DNA of 64,000 nt, from the NCBI RefSeq assembly GCF_000812945.1, contig NZ_JSYM01000001.1:682001-746000 (forward strand). Direction: 5' to 3'. The notes below the pieces were generated by a model. It had not been told where the DNA came from, did no database searches, and was given only the letters and a program-made list of their open reading frames with translations. This document shows, piece by piece, positions 18,128 through 26,923 of the stretch. The stretch comes from Flavobacterium sp. AED. GTDB lineage: Bacteria > Bacteroidota > Bacteroidia > Flavobacteriales > Flavobacteriaceae. The translations under genes and the position numbers were made by a program. The number at the start of each line of letters is the position of its first letter. Position 1 is the stretch's first letter.

Positions 18128-18643
18128 ATGAAAACAGATCAATTGCCTGTTAGTGAATATTCTGAATTTAACGCAACTTATATTAGAGCTGCGGGAAATG
18201 TTGATATGATTGAAGAATTGGAAATTTGTCTTCACGATTTTATTCGTTTTGTACAAAATATCCCAATGGATAAGTTTGATTACAGATATGCCGAAGGGAA
18301 GTGGACTATCAAAGATATTATCCAACACATCATTGATACAGAACGTATTTTTGCTTATCGTGCGTTGCGAATTTCCAGAAATGATAAAACGCCATTGCCT
18401 GGTTTTGAAGAAAATGATTATGTCGCTAACACGAATGCTAACGATAGAAATATTCAAGACTTATTAGCAGAATTATCGGCGGTTAGGCATTCAAATTTGT
18501 TTCTTTTTAAAAGTTTTTCCGAAGAACAATTAAAAAGAATTGGGACTGCTTCTAATACGTCTATTTCAGTTCGTGCAATAGGCTTTATTCTTATTGGTCA
18601 TCAAAAACACCATCAAAAAGTTTTTCAAGAAAGATATTTATAG
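18128..18643 (+). CDS. DinB/YfiT-like putative metal-dependent protein
   Basis: The 171-aa product has the DinB-superfamily four-helix pattern: WTIKDIIQHIIDTERIFAYR (about 59-78) gives the first metal-ligand histidine, and IGHQKHHQKVF near the C-terminus gives the others. Members include metal-dependent thiol S-transferases, but most are uncharacterised. It starts 11 bases after ppc and may be read through from it. Confidence 0.8.
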   Translation: MKTDQLPVSEYSEFNATYIRAAGNVDMIEELEICLHDFIRFVQNIPMDKFDYRYAEGKWTIKDIIQHIIDTERIFAYRALRISRNDKTPLPGFEENDYVANTNANDRNIQDLLAELSAVRHSNLFLFKSFSEEQLKRIGTASNTSISVRAIGFILIGHQKHHQKVFQERYL

Positions 18644-18644
18644 A

Positions 18645-19121
18645 TTATTCGAAACAAGTTGACCAGATTTTCAACTTGTTTTCAAAAGACATTGTATTAG
18701 CAGGACTAGTTGAAGGCATCACATAATACGTGATGCCTTTTATTTGTCCGAATTTTTTTAGAAAATATTTATGACTTTCTTTTCCATTAAAGATGATTTT
18801 AGTGATTGCTGGAAATTTTTTAAACAACGATTCAAAATCATTTTCTTTTTGATTTTTAATATGAATATCTAAACTTCCTTTTCTTTCGCAATTTTCCAAT
18901 ACATCCCACAATCCAATTTTATTTTTTTGCAATAACAGAATCTTTTCTTCGAAAATTTCTGACACAGGTAAATTACCCAGTTGTGTGTACATTATTTTCC
19001 AAAAATGGTTTCTTTTATGTGCATAATATTCCTGTTTTTCAAGAGAAGCTATGCCAGGCATGGTTCCCAAAATCAAAATTTCAGTTTGAGAATTTACAAA
19101 TGGAGGAAATGAATTTATCAT
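18645..19121 (-). CDS. DNA glycosylase of the uracil-DNA glycosylase superfamily (DNA-deoxyinosine glycosylase-like)
   Basis: The 158-aa protein starts with ILILGTMPGIASLEKQEYYAHKRNHFW (residues 15-41), the nucleotide-binding loop of the small hypoxanthine/uracil glycosylases, and has the second conserved loop MPSTSPAN near residue 136. It would remove deaminated bases. It starts 8 bases after the recQ stop on the same strand, consistent with a DNA-repair operon. Confidence 0.82.
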   Translation of the reverse strand: MINSFPPFVNSQTEILILGTMPGIASLEKQEYYAHKRNHFWKIMYTQLGNLPVSEIFEEKILLLQKNKIGLWDVLENCERKGSLDIHIKNQKENDFESLFKKFPAITKIIFNGKESHKYFLKKFGQIKGITYYVMPSTSPANTMSFENKLKIWSTCFE

Positions 19122-19129
19122 ACTAATTT

Positions 19130-21241
19130 TTAAAATACAGCATTTTCTTTTTCTAGTATAGCCAATGCCAATCGTATTTTTCCGTAATCTATTTTTTCTT
19201 CAAAATAATCAAAATAGGGTTTCAAGGTATTTGGAGATTCTAGTTTTATTTGAGCTTCAGCAATTTGAGATACTTCTTCTTTAGATATAAACGGATTTAG
19301 ATCTATAGCTGCTCCGTCAACATATAATTTGGCTAAATGAGACATAATGGTACTTAATCCTAATTTTCGCTTTTGAGAAATTTCTTCAACAGATAATCCG
19401 TTTTGGTATAAATCTAATGTTGCTGCATATGTTGTGGCTTCTTTCTTTTTTTTAACAACTTTAGATTTTTGAAAATCAATTATAGCTTTTATAAAGGCGT
19501 CACCATATTTTTCCAGTTTAGCTTTCCCAACGCCATCAATTGCTAATAATTCGGGATCACTCATAGGTCTTTCGGTTTCCATTTGGCGTAAAGCCGCATC
19601 ACTAAAAATTACATAAGCAGGAACAGATTCCTCTTTGGAAATTTCATAGCGTAGTTTTCGTAACGTATCAAATAATGAATTAGCAGTAGATTTACTTTTT
19701 ACTTCTTTGACTTCTTGTTTGTCGATGCTGATTTTCTGAACAGTAGTTAGTTGTACTTTTTCTCCTTCAAACAATACTTTTTTTGCAAAAGCGGTTAATC
19801 TAATTTTGTTTTGTTGATGAAACGCAATTTCGCAATATCCCAGATTGATAAGTTGGATTAAATATTGATTCCAATCAAACCAGGAAAGATCAGTGCCAAC
19901 ACCATAAGTTTTAAGATTTTGATACTCTTTTTCGTAAATATATGCATTTTTTGAACCACGCAAGAAGTCAATGATAACGGGTAATGGTTCTGTTTCCTGC
20001 AAACGAATAATCGCCGATAATGCTTTTTGAGCAATTACAGTTCCGTCAAAAAAGGAAGGTGGGTTTTTGCAAATATCACAATTCCCACAGTTCTCCGTAA
20101 CGAGTTCTCCAAAATAGGAAAGCAATATTTTTCTGCGACAACTTAAGGCATCTGCATATTGTTTCATTCTTTCGAGTTTTGCTAGTTGTACTTCGGCATT
20201 CAAGCCTTGAGAAGCAAATTTTTGTAATTGAATAACATCACCGTAGCTTTCAAACAATACCGTTTCAGATGGTAATCCATCCCGACCGGCACGACCAATT
20301 TCTTGATAATAACCTTCGATGTTTTTAGGTAAATTATAATGAATTACCCAACGAACATTTGATTTGTCAATTCCCATTCCAAAAGCTATTGTAGCACAAA
20401 CCACTTGGCAATCATCATTAATGAACTCGTCTTGGGTTTTGGAACGAATTTTATTGTCTAAACCAGCGTGATATGCTTTTGCATTTATTCCTATTTTTTG
20501 TAATTTTTCAGCAAGTTCTTCTGTTGTTTTTCGGCTTAAGCAATATATTATTCCTGATTCATTTGGCTTTTCTTGGATGAAATCGATAATCTGTTTTACT
20601 CGGTCTAAAGCTGGCCGAACTTCTAAACTCAGATTTTTTCTGTCAAAAGATGCTACGAATATTTTAGGATTGATTAAATTTAATTGTTCGCTAATATCCT
20701 TACGGGTAGCTTTATCAGCCGTTGCAGTTAAAGCTAAGATTGGAGTAGAAGGGAAGCGGTTTTTTAGATAACCCAAGTTAGTGTATGCAGGACGAAAATC
20801 ATGTCCCCAAGCCGAAATGCAATGGGCTTCGTCAATAGCGATAAGACTTATAGTTAAACTATTGAAAATGTTATCAAGATAAGAAAGGCTTTCTGGTGCA
20901 ATGTAAACTAACTTTATAACGTTCGATTTTAAGCTTTCAATATAAAATTGACGTTCGTCTTCAGTTTGACTACTATTTATAAAACAGGCGGCAATACCAT
21001 TTGCTTTCAAACTATCGACTTGATCTTTCATCAAAGCAATTAGTGGCGAAATTACGATTGTTATTCCTGGTAAAATTAAAGCTGGTAATTGAAAACAAAT
21101 TGATTTACCACCACCGGTTGGCATAATTGCCAAAGTATCATAGCCAGATAGGACACCGTTTATTATGTCTTCCTGATTGGGTCTGAATTTTTCAAAACCA
21201 AAATTTTCCTTGAGTTTGGCATGTAAGATTTGTTGATTCAT
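19130..21241 (-). CDS. recQ: ATP-dependent DNA helicase RecQ
   Basis: The 703-aa protein shows Walker A MPTGGGKSICFQLPA (about 40-54), the DEAH box IAIDEAHCISAWGHDFRP, helicase motif VI with QEIGRAGRDG, the RecQ zinc-binding cysteines (CRRKILLSYFGE...CGNCDIC, about 376-400) and an HRDC domain near 530-600 with an extra winged-helix-like C-terminus. It unwinds DNA in recombination and repair. It is the first gene of a two-gene unit with the glycosylase. Confidence 0.96.
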   Translation of the reverse strand: MNQQILHAKLKENFGFEKFRPNQEDIINGVLSGYDTLAIMPTGGGKSICFQLPALILPGITIVISPLIALMKDQVDSLKANGIAACFINSSQTEDERQFYIESLKSNVIKLVYIAPESLSYLDNIFNSLTISLIAIDEAHCISAWGHDFRPAYTNLGYLKNRFPSTPILALTATADKATRKDISEQLNLINPKIFVASFDRKNLSLEVRPALDRVKQIIDFIQEKPNESGIIYCLSRKTTEELAEKLQKIGINAKAYHAGLDNKIRSKTQDEFINDDCQVVCATIAFGMGIDKSNVRWVIHYNLPKNIEGYYQEIGRAGRDGLPSETVLFESYGDVIQLQKFASQGLNAEVQLAKLERMKQYADALSCRRKILLSYFGELVTENCGNCDICKNPPSFFDGTVIAQKALSAIIRLQETEPLPVIIDFLRGSKNAYIYEKEYQNLKTYGVGTDLSWFDWNQYLIQLINLGYCEIAFHQQNKIRLTAFAKKVLFEGEKVQLTTVQKISIDKQEVKEVKSKSTANSLFDTLRKLRYEISKEESVPAYVIFSDAALRQMETERPMSDPELLAIDGVGKAKLEKYGDAFIKAIIDFQKSKVVKKKKEATTYAATLDLYQNGLSVEEISQKRKLGLSTIMSHLAKLYVDGAAIDLNPFISKEEVSQIAEAQIKLESPNTLKPYFDYFEEKIDYGKIRLALAILEKENAVF

Positions 21242-21271
21242 TTTGGCGTATATTTTGTATTCTAAATTAAC

Positions 21272-21307
21272 AAAAAAAGGAACTCGTTGTGAGTTCCTTT
21301 TTTATTT
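21272..21307 (-). terminator. Terminator between the acidic-protein gene and recQ
   Basis: AAAGGAACTC and GAGTTCCTTT flank a 5-base loop (GTTGT), with A and T runs on the two sides. It ends the minus-strand unit speA/DHS-like/acidic protein ahead of recQ. Confidence 0.8.
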
Positions 21308-21323
21308 TTATCGAAAAATTGAA

Positions 21324-21734
21324 TTAATCTTCATCGTCATCATCATCTTCGTCTGATGAATCTTTTTCCTCTGCATCATCATCATCGTCGTCACCATCAT
21401 CTCCACTATCTTTGTCAGGCTTATCAAGATTTTCATCTTCATCGTCATCGTCAACTGAATCATCATCGTCAAGTTCAAGTCCGCTGATTGGTTCGATAAC
21501 GTCATCTATTTCATCATCCTCATCGTAATTTTCAATTCTGTCGGCTAATTTAGTGCTGACTTTTACTAAATAAATGGTGTCTTCAGTCCGCACTTCAACG
21601 GCTTCTATTAATTCATTTTTAGCATTTCTAAAACGGATAATGTTTGAATCATCATATCCTTCAGGAAATTTTTCTACCAAAAGGTTTAAAATTTCATTTG
21701 TAAGTTTTGCGTAATCAACTATTACTCTTTTCAT
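21324..21734 (-). CDS. Hypothetical protein with an extreme Asp/Glu-rich C-terminal tail
   Basis: This 136-aa protein has an ordinary N-terminal part of about 90 residues (MKRVIVDYAKLTNEILNLL, then VEVRTEDTIYLVKVST) and a tail of about 45 residues that is almost entirely Asp, Glu and Ser. The tail is encoded by tandem GAT/GAC/GAA triplets, so its length may vary between strains. I recognise no enzymatic motif. It starts 9 bases after the deoxyhypusine-synthase-like gene stop. Acidic tails can mimic DNA or bind basic proteins, but that is speculation here. Confidence 0.75.
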   Translation of the reverse strand: MKRVIVDYAKLTNEILNLLVEKFPEGYDDSNIIRFRNAKNELIEAVEVRTEDTIYLVKVSTKLADRIENYDEDDEIDDVIEPISGLELDDDDSVDDDDEDENLDKPDKDSGDDGDDDDDDAEEKDSSDEDDDDDED

Positions 21735-21743
21735 AAAGTTATT

Positions 21744-22715
21744 CTATAAATCTAATAAATAAGCGAAAATTAAAGGTGCCACAATTGTAGCATCGGACTC
21801 AATAATAAACTTAGGAGTTTTAATATCTAATTTACCCCAAGTAATTTTTTCATTCGGTACCGCTCCAGAATAAGAACCATAACTGGTTGTTGAATCTGAA
21901 ATCTGACAAAAATAACTCCAAAAAGGAATGTCATGCATTTCCATATCTTGGTACAACATTGGTACTACACATATTGGAAAATCTCCTGCAATACCTCCAC
22001 CAATTTGGAAAAAACCTACACCATTAGTACTGTTTTTTGGATACCAATCAGACAAGAAAACCATGTATTCAATGCCGGATTTCATTGTTGATGCTTTTAA
22101 TTCACCTTTGATTACATAAGAGGCAAATATATTTCCCATTGTACTATCTTCCCAACCTGGTACAATAATAGGTAAATTTTTCTCAGCAGCTGCATACATC
22201 CAGCTGTCTTTTAAGTCAATTTCATAATATTCTTCAAGAACGCCGGAAAGCAACATTTTATACATAAATTCATGTGGAAAATATCTTTCACCTTTATCAT
22301 CAGCATCTTTCCAGATTTTATAAATATGCTTTTGCAAACGACGGAATGCTTCGTGTTCAGGAATGCAAGTATCGGTAACTCGGTTTAAACCTCTTTCTAG
22401 TAAATCCCACTCATCTTGAGGAGTTAAATCTCTATAATTTGGAACTCTTTCATAATGAGAATGAGCTACTAAATTCATAATGTCTTCTTCAAGATTTGCT
22501 CCTGTACAAGAAATAATTTGAACTTTATCCTGACGAATTATTTCGGCAAAAATCTTTCCAATCTCTGCTGTACTCATAGCTCCAGCCATGCTCACCATCA
22601 TTTTAGCACCGTTGGCTAATTGTTGTTCATATGCCTTAGCTGCGTCAACTAAAGATGCAGAGTTGAAATGCAAGTAATGCTTCTCGATAAACTGACTGAT
22701 TGGTCCTTTGCTCAT
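21744..22715 (-). CDS. Deoxyhypusine-synthase-family protein (probable polyamine enzyme)
   Basis: The 323-aa protein matches the deoxyhypusine synthase fold: MVSMAGAMSTAEIGKIFAEI (40-59) and IISCTGANLEEDI for NAD binding, and the PIIVPGWEDSTMGN loop near residues 185-198. Bacteria lack the eIF5A substrate in the eukaryotic sense, and bacterial members are thought to act on polyamines, e.g. homospermidine formation. The speA gene lies 92 bases upstream on the same strand, strengthening a polyamine role. The exact reaction is not determined by sequence alone. Confidence 0.85.
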   Translation of the reverse strand: MSKGPISQFIEKHYLHFNSASLVDAAKAYEQQLANGAKMMVSMAGAMSTAEIGKIFAEIIRQDKVQIISCTGANLEEDIMNLVAHSHYERVPNYRDLTPQDEWDLLERGLNRVTDTCIPEHEAFRRLQKHIYKIWKDADDKGERYFPHEFMYKMLLSGVLEEYYEIDLKDSWMYAAAEKNLPIIVPGWEDSTMGNIFASYVIKGELKASTMKSGIEYMVFLSDWYPKNSTNGVGFFQIGGGIAGDFPICVVPMLYQDMEMHDIPFWSYFCQISDSTTSYGSYSGAVPNEKITWGKLDIKTPKFIIESDATIVAPLIFAYLLDL

Positions 22716-22807
22716 TTTTTTAAATTTAAAGATTTAAAAATCGAAACATTGAATTTGTATTTCAAATTTAACGAATTTTTAAATTGACTAATTGTATAAT
22801 TAAGAAT

Positions 22808-24208
22808 TTATTTTTTGTCGTAACCTAATATTTTTAAAACATCATCGGAGGTTTGTTGTTCGGAGAAAACCTCAGTTGCCAAAATTCCATTTTCATCTCT
22901 ATCTATCAGTATGTGTTTAGGTTGTGGAATTAAGCAATGGTGTAAACCACCATATCCACCTATTGTTTCCTGATAAGCTCCGGTATTGAAAAATCCAATA
23001 TATAATGGTTTTTCTTTGTTATATTTTGGCAAATATATAGCGTTCATATTTTGCTCTGAATTGTAATAATCATCACTATCACAGGTCATCCCGCCTAATA
23101 AGACTCTTTCGTAAGTGTCATTCCAGCGATTTATAGCTAACATGATGAAACGCTTGTTAATAGCCCATGTATCTGGCAAAGTTGTGATAAAAGAGGAATC
23201 AATCATATTCCATTTTTCTCTATCATTTTGTTGTTTTTGATACAAAATCTGATAAATTGCGCCACCGCTTTCGCCAACAGTAAACGAACCAAATTCTGTA
23301 AAGATATTTGGAACATCAACTTCTGCTTCATCACAAGCTATTTTTATTTGATTGATAATCTCATCAATCATATATTGGTAATCGTACTCAAATGTCAATG
23401 AATTCTTGATAGGAAAACCACCACCAATATTTAATCCATCAAGAGTAGGGCATTCTTTTTTAAGCGCGACATATACTTTGATACATTTTACTAATTCATT
23501 CCAATAATAGGCATTGTCATTTATACCTGTATTAATAAAAAAGTGCAACATTTTAAGTTCCAAGCTTTTATTTTCTTTTATCTCTTTTTTGTAAAAAGGA
23601 ACAATGTTTTTGTATCCAATTCCTAATCTTGAAGTATAAAACTCAAACTTAGGTTCCTCTTCAGCTGCAATACGGATTCCAATTTTGAATTTTCCTTTTA
23701 TTTGAGCTTGAAGTAAATCCAGTTCTTCATAATTATCAATAATTGGAATTGCATTTTTATGACCGTTATTTACTAATCTTGCAATGTTCTCAATATATTG
23801 ATCTCTTTTGAAACCATTACAAATTACATAAGTACTTTTGTTGATTTTTCCATTTTCCAATAAATTTTCAACAATATTGATGTCAAAAGCAGAGGATGTT
23901 TCAATATGGATATTATTTTTGAAAGCCTCATTCATTATAAATTCAAAATGAGAACTTTTTGTGCAATAGCAATAGTAATATTTAGCCTCATATTTATTTT
24001 TTTCCATTGATTTACGAAACCAGCTTTTGGCTTTGTTAATGTTATTGGAAATTTGAGGTAAATAGGTAAATTTTAATGGTGTACCATATTTTTCTACGAG
24101 TTTCATCAAGTCTATATTGTGAAACTGAAGATTGTCTTTGTTTAATGTAAATTCTTCTTGTGGAAAGTAATAGGTTTGATTTATTAAATCAGAATATTTT
24201 GTATTCAT
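22808..24208 (-). CDS. speA: Arginine decarboxylase (PLP fold III)
   Basis: The 466-aa product is an alanine-racemase-fold decarboxylase with PLP lysine Lys84 in YCYCTKSSH, a GGGFPIK glycine motif near residue 254 and the C-terminal catalytic-cysteine segment GGMTCDSDD. It is much shorter than E. coli SpeA (about 630-660 aa) and is the compact type common in Bacteroidota. It would make agmatine for polyamine synthesis. A diaminopimelate or ornithine decarboxylase is possible, but the adjacent deoxyhypusine-synthase-like gene favours the polyamine route. No agmatinase gene lies alongside. Confidence 0.85.
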   Translation of the reverse strand: MNTKYSDLINQTYYFPQEEFTLNKDNLQFHNIDLMKLVEKYGTPLKFTYLPQISNNINKAKSWFRKSMEKNKYEAKYYYCYCTKSSHFEFIMNEAFKNNIHIETSSAFDINIVENLLENGKINKSTYVICNGFKRDQYIENIARLVNNGHKNAIPIIDNYEELDLLQAQIKGKFKIGIRIAAEEEPKFEFYTSRLGIGYKNIVPFYKKEIKENKSLELKMLHFFINTGINDNAYYWNELVKCIKVYVALKKECPTLDGLNIGGGFPIKNSLTFEYDYQYMIDEIINQIKIACDEAEVDVPNIFTEFGSFTVGESGGAIYQILYQKQQNDREKWNMIDSSFITTLPDTWAINKRFIMLAINRWNDTYERVLLGGMTCDSDDYYNSEQNMNAIYLPKYNKEKPLYIGFFNTGAYQETIGGYGGLHHCLIPQPKHILIDRDENGILATEVFSEQQTSDDVLKILGYDKK

Positions 24209-24261
24209 TTGTTTTTCAGTATTTTAGATTAAATATATGTAAAAAATAATTAATCTAAAAT

Positions 24262-24441
24262 TCAAACTCTGATATTTGCATAAATTATTTGAAGCTTTTC
24301 ATGGTCTGATTTCAAATATTGAAAAATATCAAAACTAAAGTTCCCTTTGATAGAATAAAAACGTTTCAATATTCTTAAAAAAGACATATTGTTTCGGTTT
24401 TTCTTAGAACTATAATTTCTCTTGTTTTGACTTTTTTTCAT
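24262..24441 (-). CDS. Possible 59-aa small basic protein
   Basis: An ATG-initiated frame begins MKKSQNKRNYSSKKNRNN and continues with a hydrophobic/aromatic half (SFLRILKRFYSIKGNF) before its TGA. It fills most of the 290-bp gap between speA and aroB, on the same strand as both. The strongly Lys/Arg/Asn-rich N-terminus is partly what AT-rich DNA gives by chance. I saw no Shine-Dalgarno site. The evidence is only the open frame and its position. Confidence 0.35.
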   Translation of the reverse strand: MKKSQNKRNYSSKKNRNNMSFLRILKRFYSIKGNFSFDIFQYLKSDHEKLQIIYANIRV

Positions 24442-24498
24442 CGCAGCAAATGTAAAAAATATTATATACGTAATGCAATCCTTTTTATAAAAAAATAA

Positions 24499-25566
24499 TT
24501 AAGATTTATAATCCAGAAACGCTTTAAGAATTAATTCATTTTCAACTGATTGATTGATTTTTATTTTCCCGATACCTTCAATTAATGCAAACTGGATGTT
24601 ACCATACTCATTTTTTTTGTCGTGAATAAGTAATTCTAAAATAGGTTCGATATCATTTTCTTCAAAAACAATGTCGTCGTATATACTCTTAATACTCGAT
24701 TTTATTTGGAAATATTCCTCTTGATTGATCAAGTTTTTATTCCATGAAATGTAACTTTCCAATATCATCCCAACAGCAATTGCCTCACCGTGTAATAAAG
24801 TTGTCTTGTTTTCATTCTCCAGAAAATAGCTTTCAATGGCATGTCCTAAAGTATGACCAAAATTTAATGCTTTTCGGATATTTTTCTCAGTTGGATCTTG
24901 TTTTACAATTTCATTTTTTATTTCGACAGAACGATATATTAATTCATCAAAATCAGCAAAATCGATGGCTTTCAAATCTAGAAATTGCTCCCAATATGCT
25001 GCGTCGTATATCAAGCCGTGTTTCAGCATTTCGGCAAGACCGGAACGCATTTCATTTTGTGGTGATGTGTTAAGGTATTGTGTATCAATAAGAACCATTT
25101 TAGGAACATTGATAACTCCAATTTGGTTTTTTAAATTTCCTAAATCAACACCATTTTTTCCACCAACAGAAGCATCAACCATGGATAATAAAGTAGTAGG
25201 TATATGAATAAAATCAACTCCTCTCTTGAATGTTGAAGCCACAAAACCACCTAAATCGGTAACAACGCCGCCACCTAAATTAAGTACTAGGCTTTTTCTA
25301 TCAGCACCAAGCTCAGTTAATACATTCCAAATTTGGACACAAGTTTCTATATTCTTATTGTGTTCTCCTGCTTCAAACTCAATAATTTCAATAGTAAGAT
25401 CAGTTTCTAAAAAGGGAAGAAATTTTGGTAAACAAAATTCATTTGTATTGTTGTCTACAATAATAAATAGGTTAGAATACTTGTTCTCTTTTAAATGAAG
25501 GTTTAATGCTTCATATCCTTTTTCGTTGAAATGAATTGGATAACTGTTGGCTTGAATTGATTGCAT
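24499..25566 (-). CDS. aroB: 3-dehydroquinate synthase
   Basis: The 355-aa enzyme has the AroB signature NLGGGVVTDLGGFVAST (about 96-112), the IPTTLLSMVDASVGGKNGVD segment spanning about 120-140, and metal-binding HTLGHAIE (about 240-247). It forms dehydroquinate from DAHP in the shikimate pathway. It is divergent from the proline dehydrogenase gene with a 92-bp gap. Confidence 0.96.
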   Translation of the reverse strand: MQSIQANSYPIHFNEKGYEALNLHLKENKYSNLFIIVDNNTNEFCLPKFLPFLETDLTIEIIEFEAGEHNKNIETCVQIWNVLTELGADRKSLVLNLGGGVVTDLGGFVASTFKRGVDFIHIPTTLLSMVDASVGGKNGVDLGNLKNQIGVINVPKMVLIDTQYLNTSPQNEMRSGLAEMLKHGLIYDAAYWEQFLDLKAIDFADFDELIYRSVEIKNEIVKQDPTEKNIRKALNFGHTLGHAIESYFLENENKTTLLHGEAIAVGMILESYISWNKNLINQEEYFQIKSSIKSIYDDIVFEENDIEPILELLIHDKKNEYGNIQFALIEGIGKIKINQSVENELILKAFLDYKS

Positions 25567-25631
25567 CTTTATTGATTAATTGAAAGGGCAAAATAAGGTA
25601 ATTTTTGGGGAATAATATTCAAAACTCTATC

Positions 25632-25639
25632 TATATTTG
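25632..25639 (+). promoter_or_regulatory. -7 box of the proline dehydrogenase gene
   Basis: TATATTTG matches TAnnTTTG and lies 20 bases before the ATG at 25659. It argues against the longer frame that opens at 25605, which would start upstream of the promoter box. Confidence 0.55.
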
Positions 25640-25658
25640 TACAAAAATATCACAAATA

Positions 25659-26828
25659 ATGGAAAAAATATTCAATAATACACAAGTTGCGTTTGCATTA
25701 AAAAGCGATACCGAACTCGATAGAGCTTATTTTCTTTTCAAAATGATTGATAATCAGCCTTTAGTTCGAATTGGAACTGCGGTTACTAATTTTGCACTGA
25801 AAGCAAATCTTCCTGTTGAAGGTTTAATTCGTGCCACCGTTTTTGACCATTTTTGTGGCGGAGTAAATGAGGTTGATTGCCTTTCTGTAGTAGATAAAAT
25901 GTTTACTAAAGGAGTTTCTTCTGTATTGGATTATTCTGTAGAAGGTAAAGAGGAAGAAGATCAGTTTGATGCTGCATTGGAAATGACTTTAAAAACGATT
26001 GAATTTGCCAAAGAGCGTAAAGCAATACCTTTTGCAGTTTTTAAACCAACAGGTTTTGGACGTTTTGAGTTGTATGAGAAACTTGGAGAAAAACAAACAT
26101 TAACTGCAGAAGAGCAGGCAGAATGGAATAGAGTAGTGGAGCGTTTTGATTTGGTTTGTAAAGATGCTCATTCTAAAGACGTAGCACTTCTTATTGACGG
26201 TGAAGAAAGTTGGATGCAAGATGCAGCCGATGATTTAGTTACCGATATGATGCGTAAATACAATAAAGAAAAGCCAATTGTTTTCAATACGTTGCAAATG
26301 TATCGTTGGGATCGTTTGGATTATTTGAAAAAATTACATGAACAGGCAAATAAAGAAGGCTTCTTCATAGGAATGAAATTGGTTCGTGGTGCTTATATGG
26401 AAAAAGAAATTGCACGTGCTGAAGAGAAAGGCTACCCGTCACCAATATGTGCTTCAAAAGAGGCTACAGATGAAAATTATGATGCTGCAGTACACTATAT
26501 GATTGATCATTTAGATACGATGTCTATTTTTGCAGGAACCCATAATGAGGAAAGTACCTATATGTTAATGGAATTAATGCAAGAGAAAGGAATTAAATCA
26601 AACGATGACAGAATCTGGTTTGGTCAATTGTACGGAATGAGCGATAATATCAGTTACAATTTAGCCGCTAATGGTTATAATGTTGCTAAATACCTCCCTT
26701 TTGGTCCAGTTAAAGATGTGATGCCGTACTTGATTCGTCGTGCCGAAGAAAACACTTCAGTTGCTGGGCAAACCAGTCGGGAATTATCAATGATAAAAGC
26801 GGAACGTAACAGAAGAAAGGGGAAGTAG
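25659..26828 (+). CDS. putA: Proline dehydrogenase
   Basis: The 389-aa flavoenzyme oxidises proline to pyrroline-5-carboxylate. Visible motifs include the barrel strand MKLVRGAYMEKE near residues 237-248, GTHNEES near 290, and the C-terminal FAD-binding YLPFGPVKDVMPYLIRRAEEN. It is monofunctional, without the P5C dehydrogenase domain of large PutA. I chose ATG 25659 because an earlier in-frame start lies before the TAnnTTTG box. The gene name prodh is also used for this form. Confidence 0.93.
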   Translation: MEKIFNNTQVAFALKSDTELDRAYFLFKMIDNQPLVRIGTAVTNFALKANLPVEGLIRATVFDHFCGGVNEVDCLSVVDKMFTKGVSSVLDYSVEGKEEEDQFDAALEMTLKTIEFAKERKAIPFAVFKPTGFGRFELYEKLGEKQTLTAEEQAEWNRVVERFDLVCKDAHSKDVALLIDGEESWMQDAADDLVTDMMRKYNKEKPIVFNTLQMYRWDRLDYLKKLHEQANKEGFFIGMKLVRGAYMEKEIARAEEKGYPSPICASKEATDENYDAAVHYMIDHLDTMSIFAGTHNEESTYMLMELMQEKGIKSNDDRIWFGQLYGMSDNISYNLAANGYNVAKYLPFGPVKDVMPYLIRRAEENTSVAGQTSRELSMIKAERNRRKGK

Positions 26829-26860
26829 AAATCAGTTTTTAGTACTCAGTTTAAAATGTT

Positions 26861-26907
26861 TGCATAAAAAACTCCATTCGCTTTTGCTAAATGGAGTTTT
26901 TTTATGC
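26861..26907. terminator. Bidirectional terminator between proline dehydrogenase and the ABC exporter
   Basis: A long stem pairs TGCATAAAAAACTCCATT (26861-26878) with AATGGAGTTTTTTTATGCA (26889-26907), with A and T runs on both sides. It serves both convergent genes. Confidence 0.85.
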
Positions 26908-26923
26908 AGAACATTTATGAAGT

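Noticed and set aside
21308..21505. Met/Thr/Lys-rich frame opposite the acidic tail frame
   Set aside because: It is a shifted reading of the GAT/GAA repeats encoding the acidic tail.
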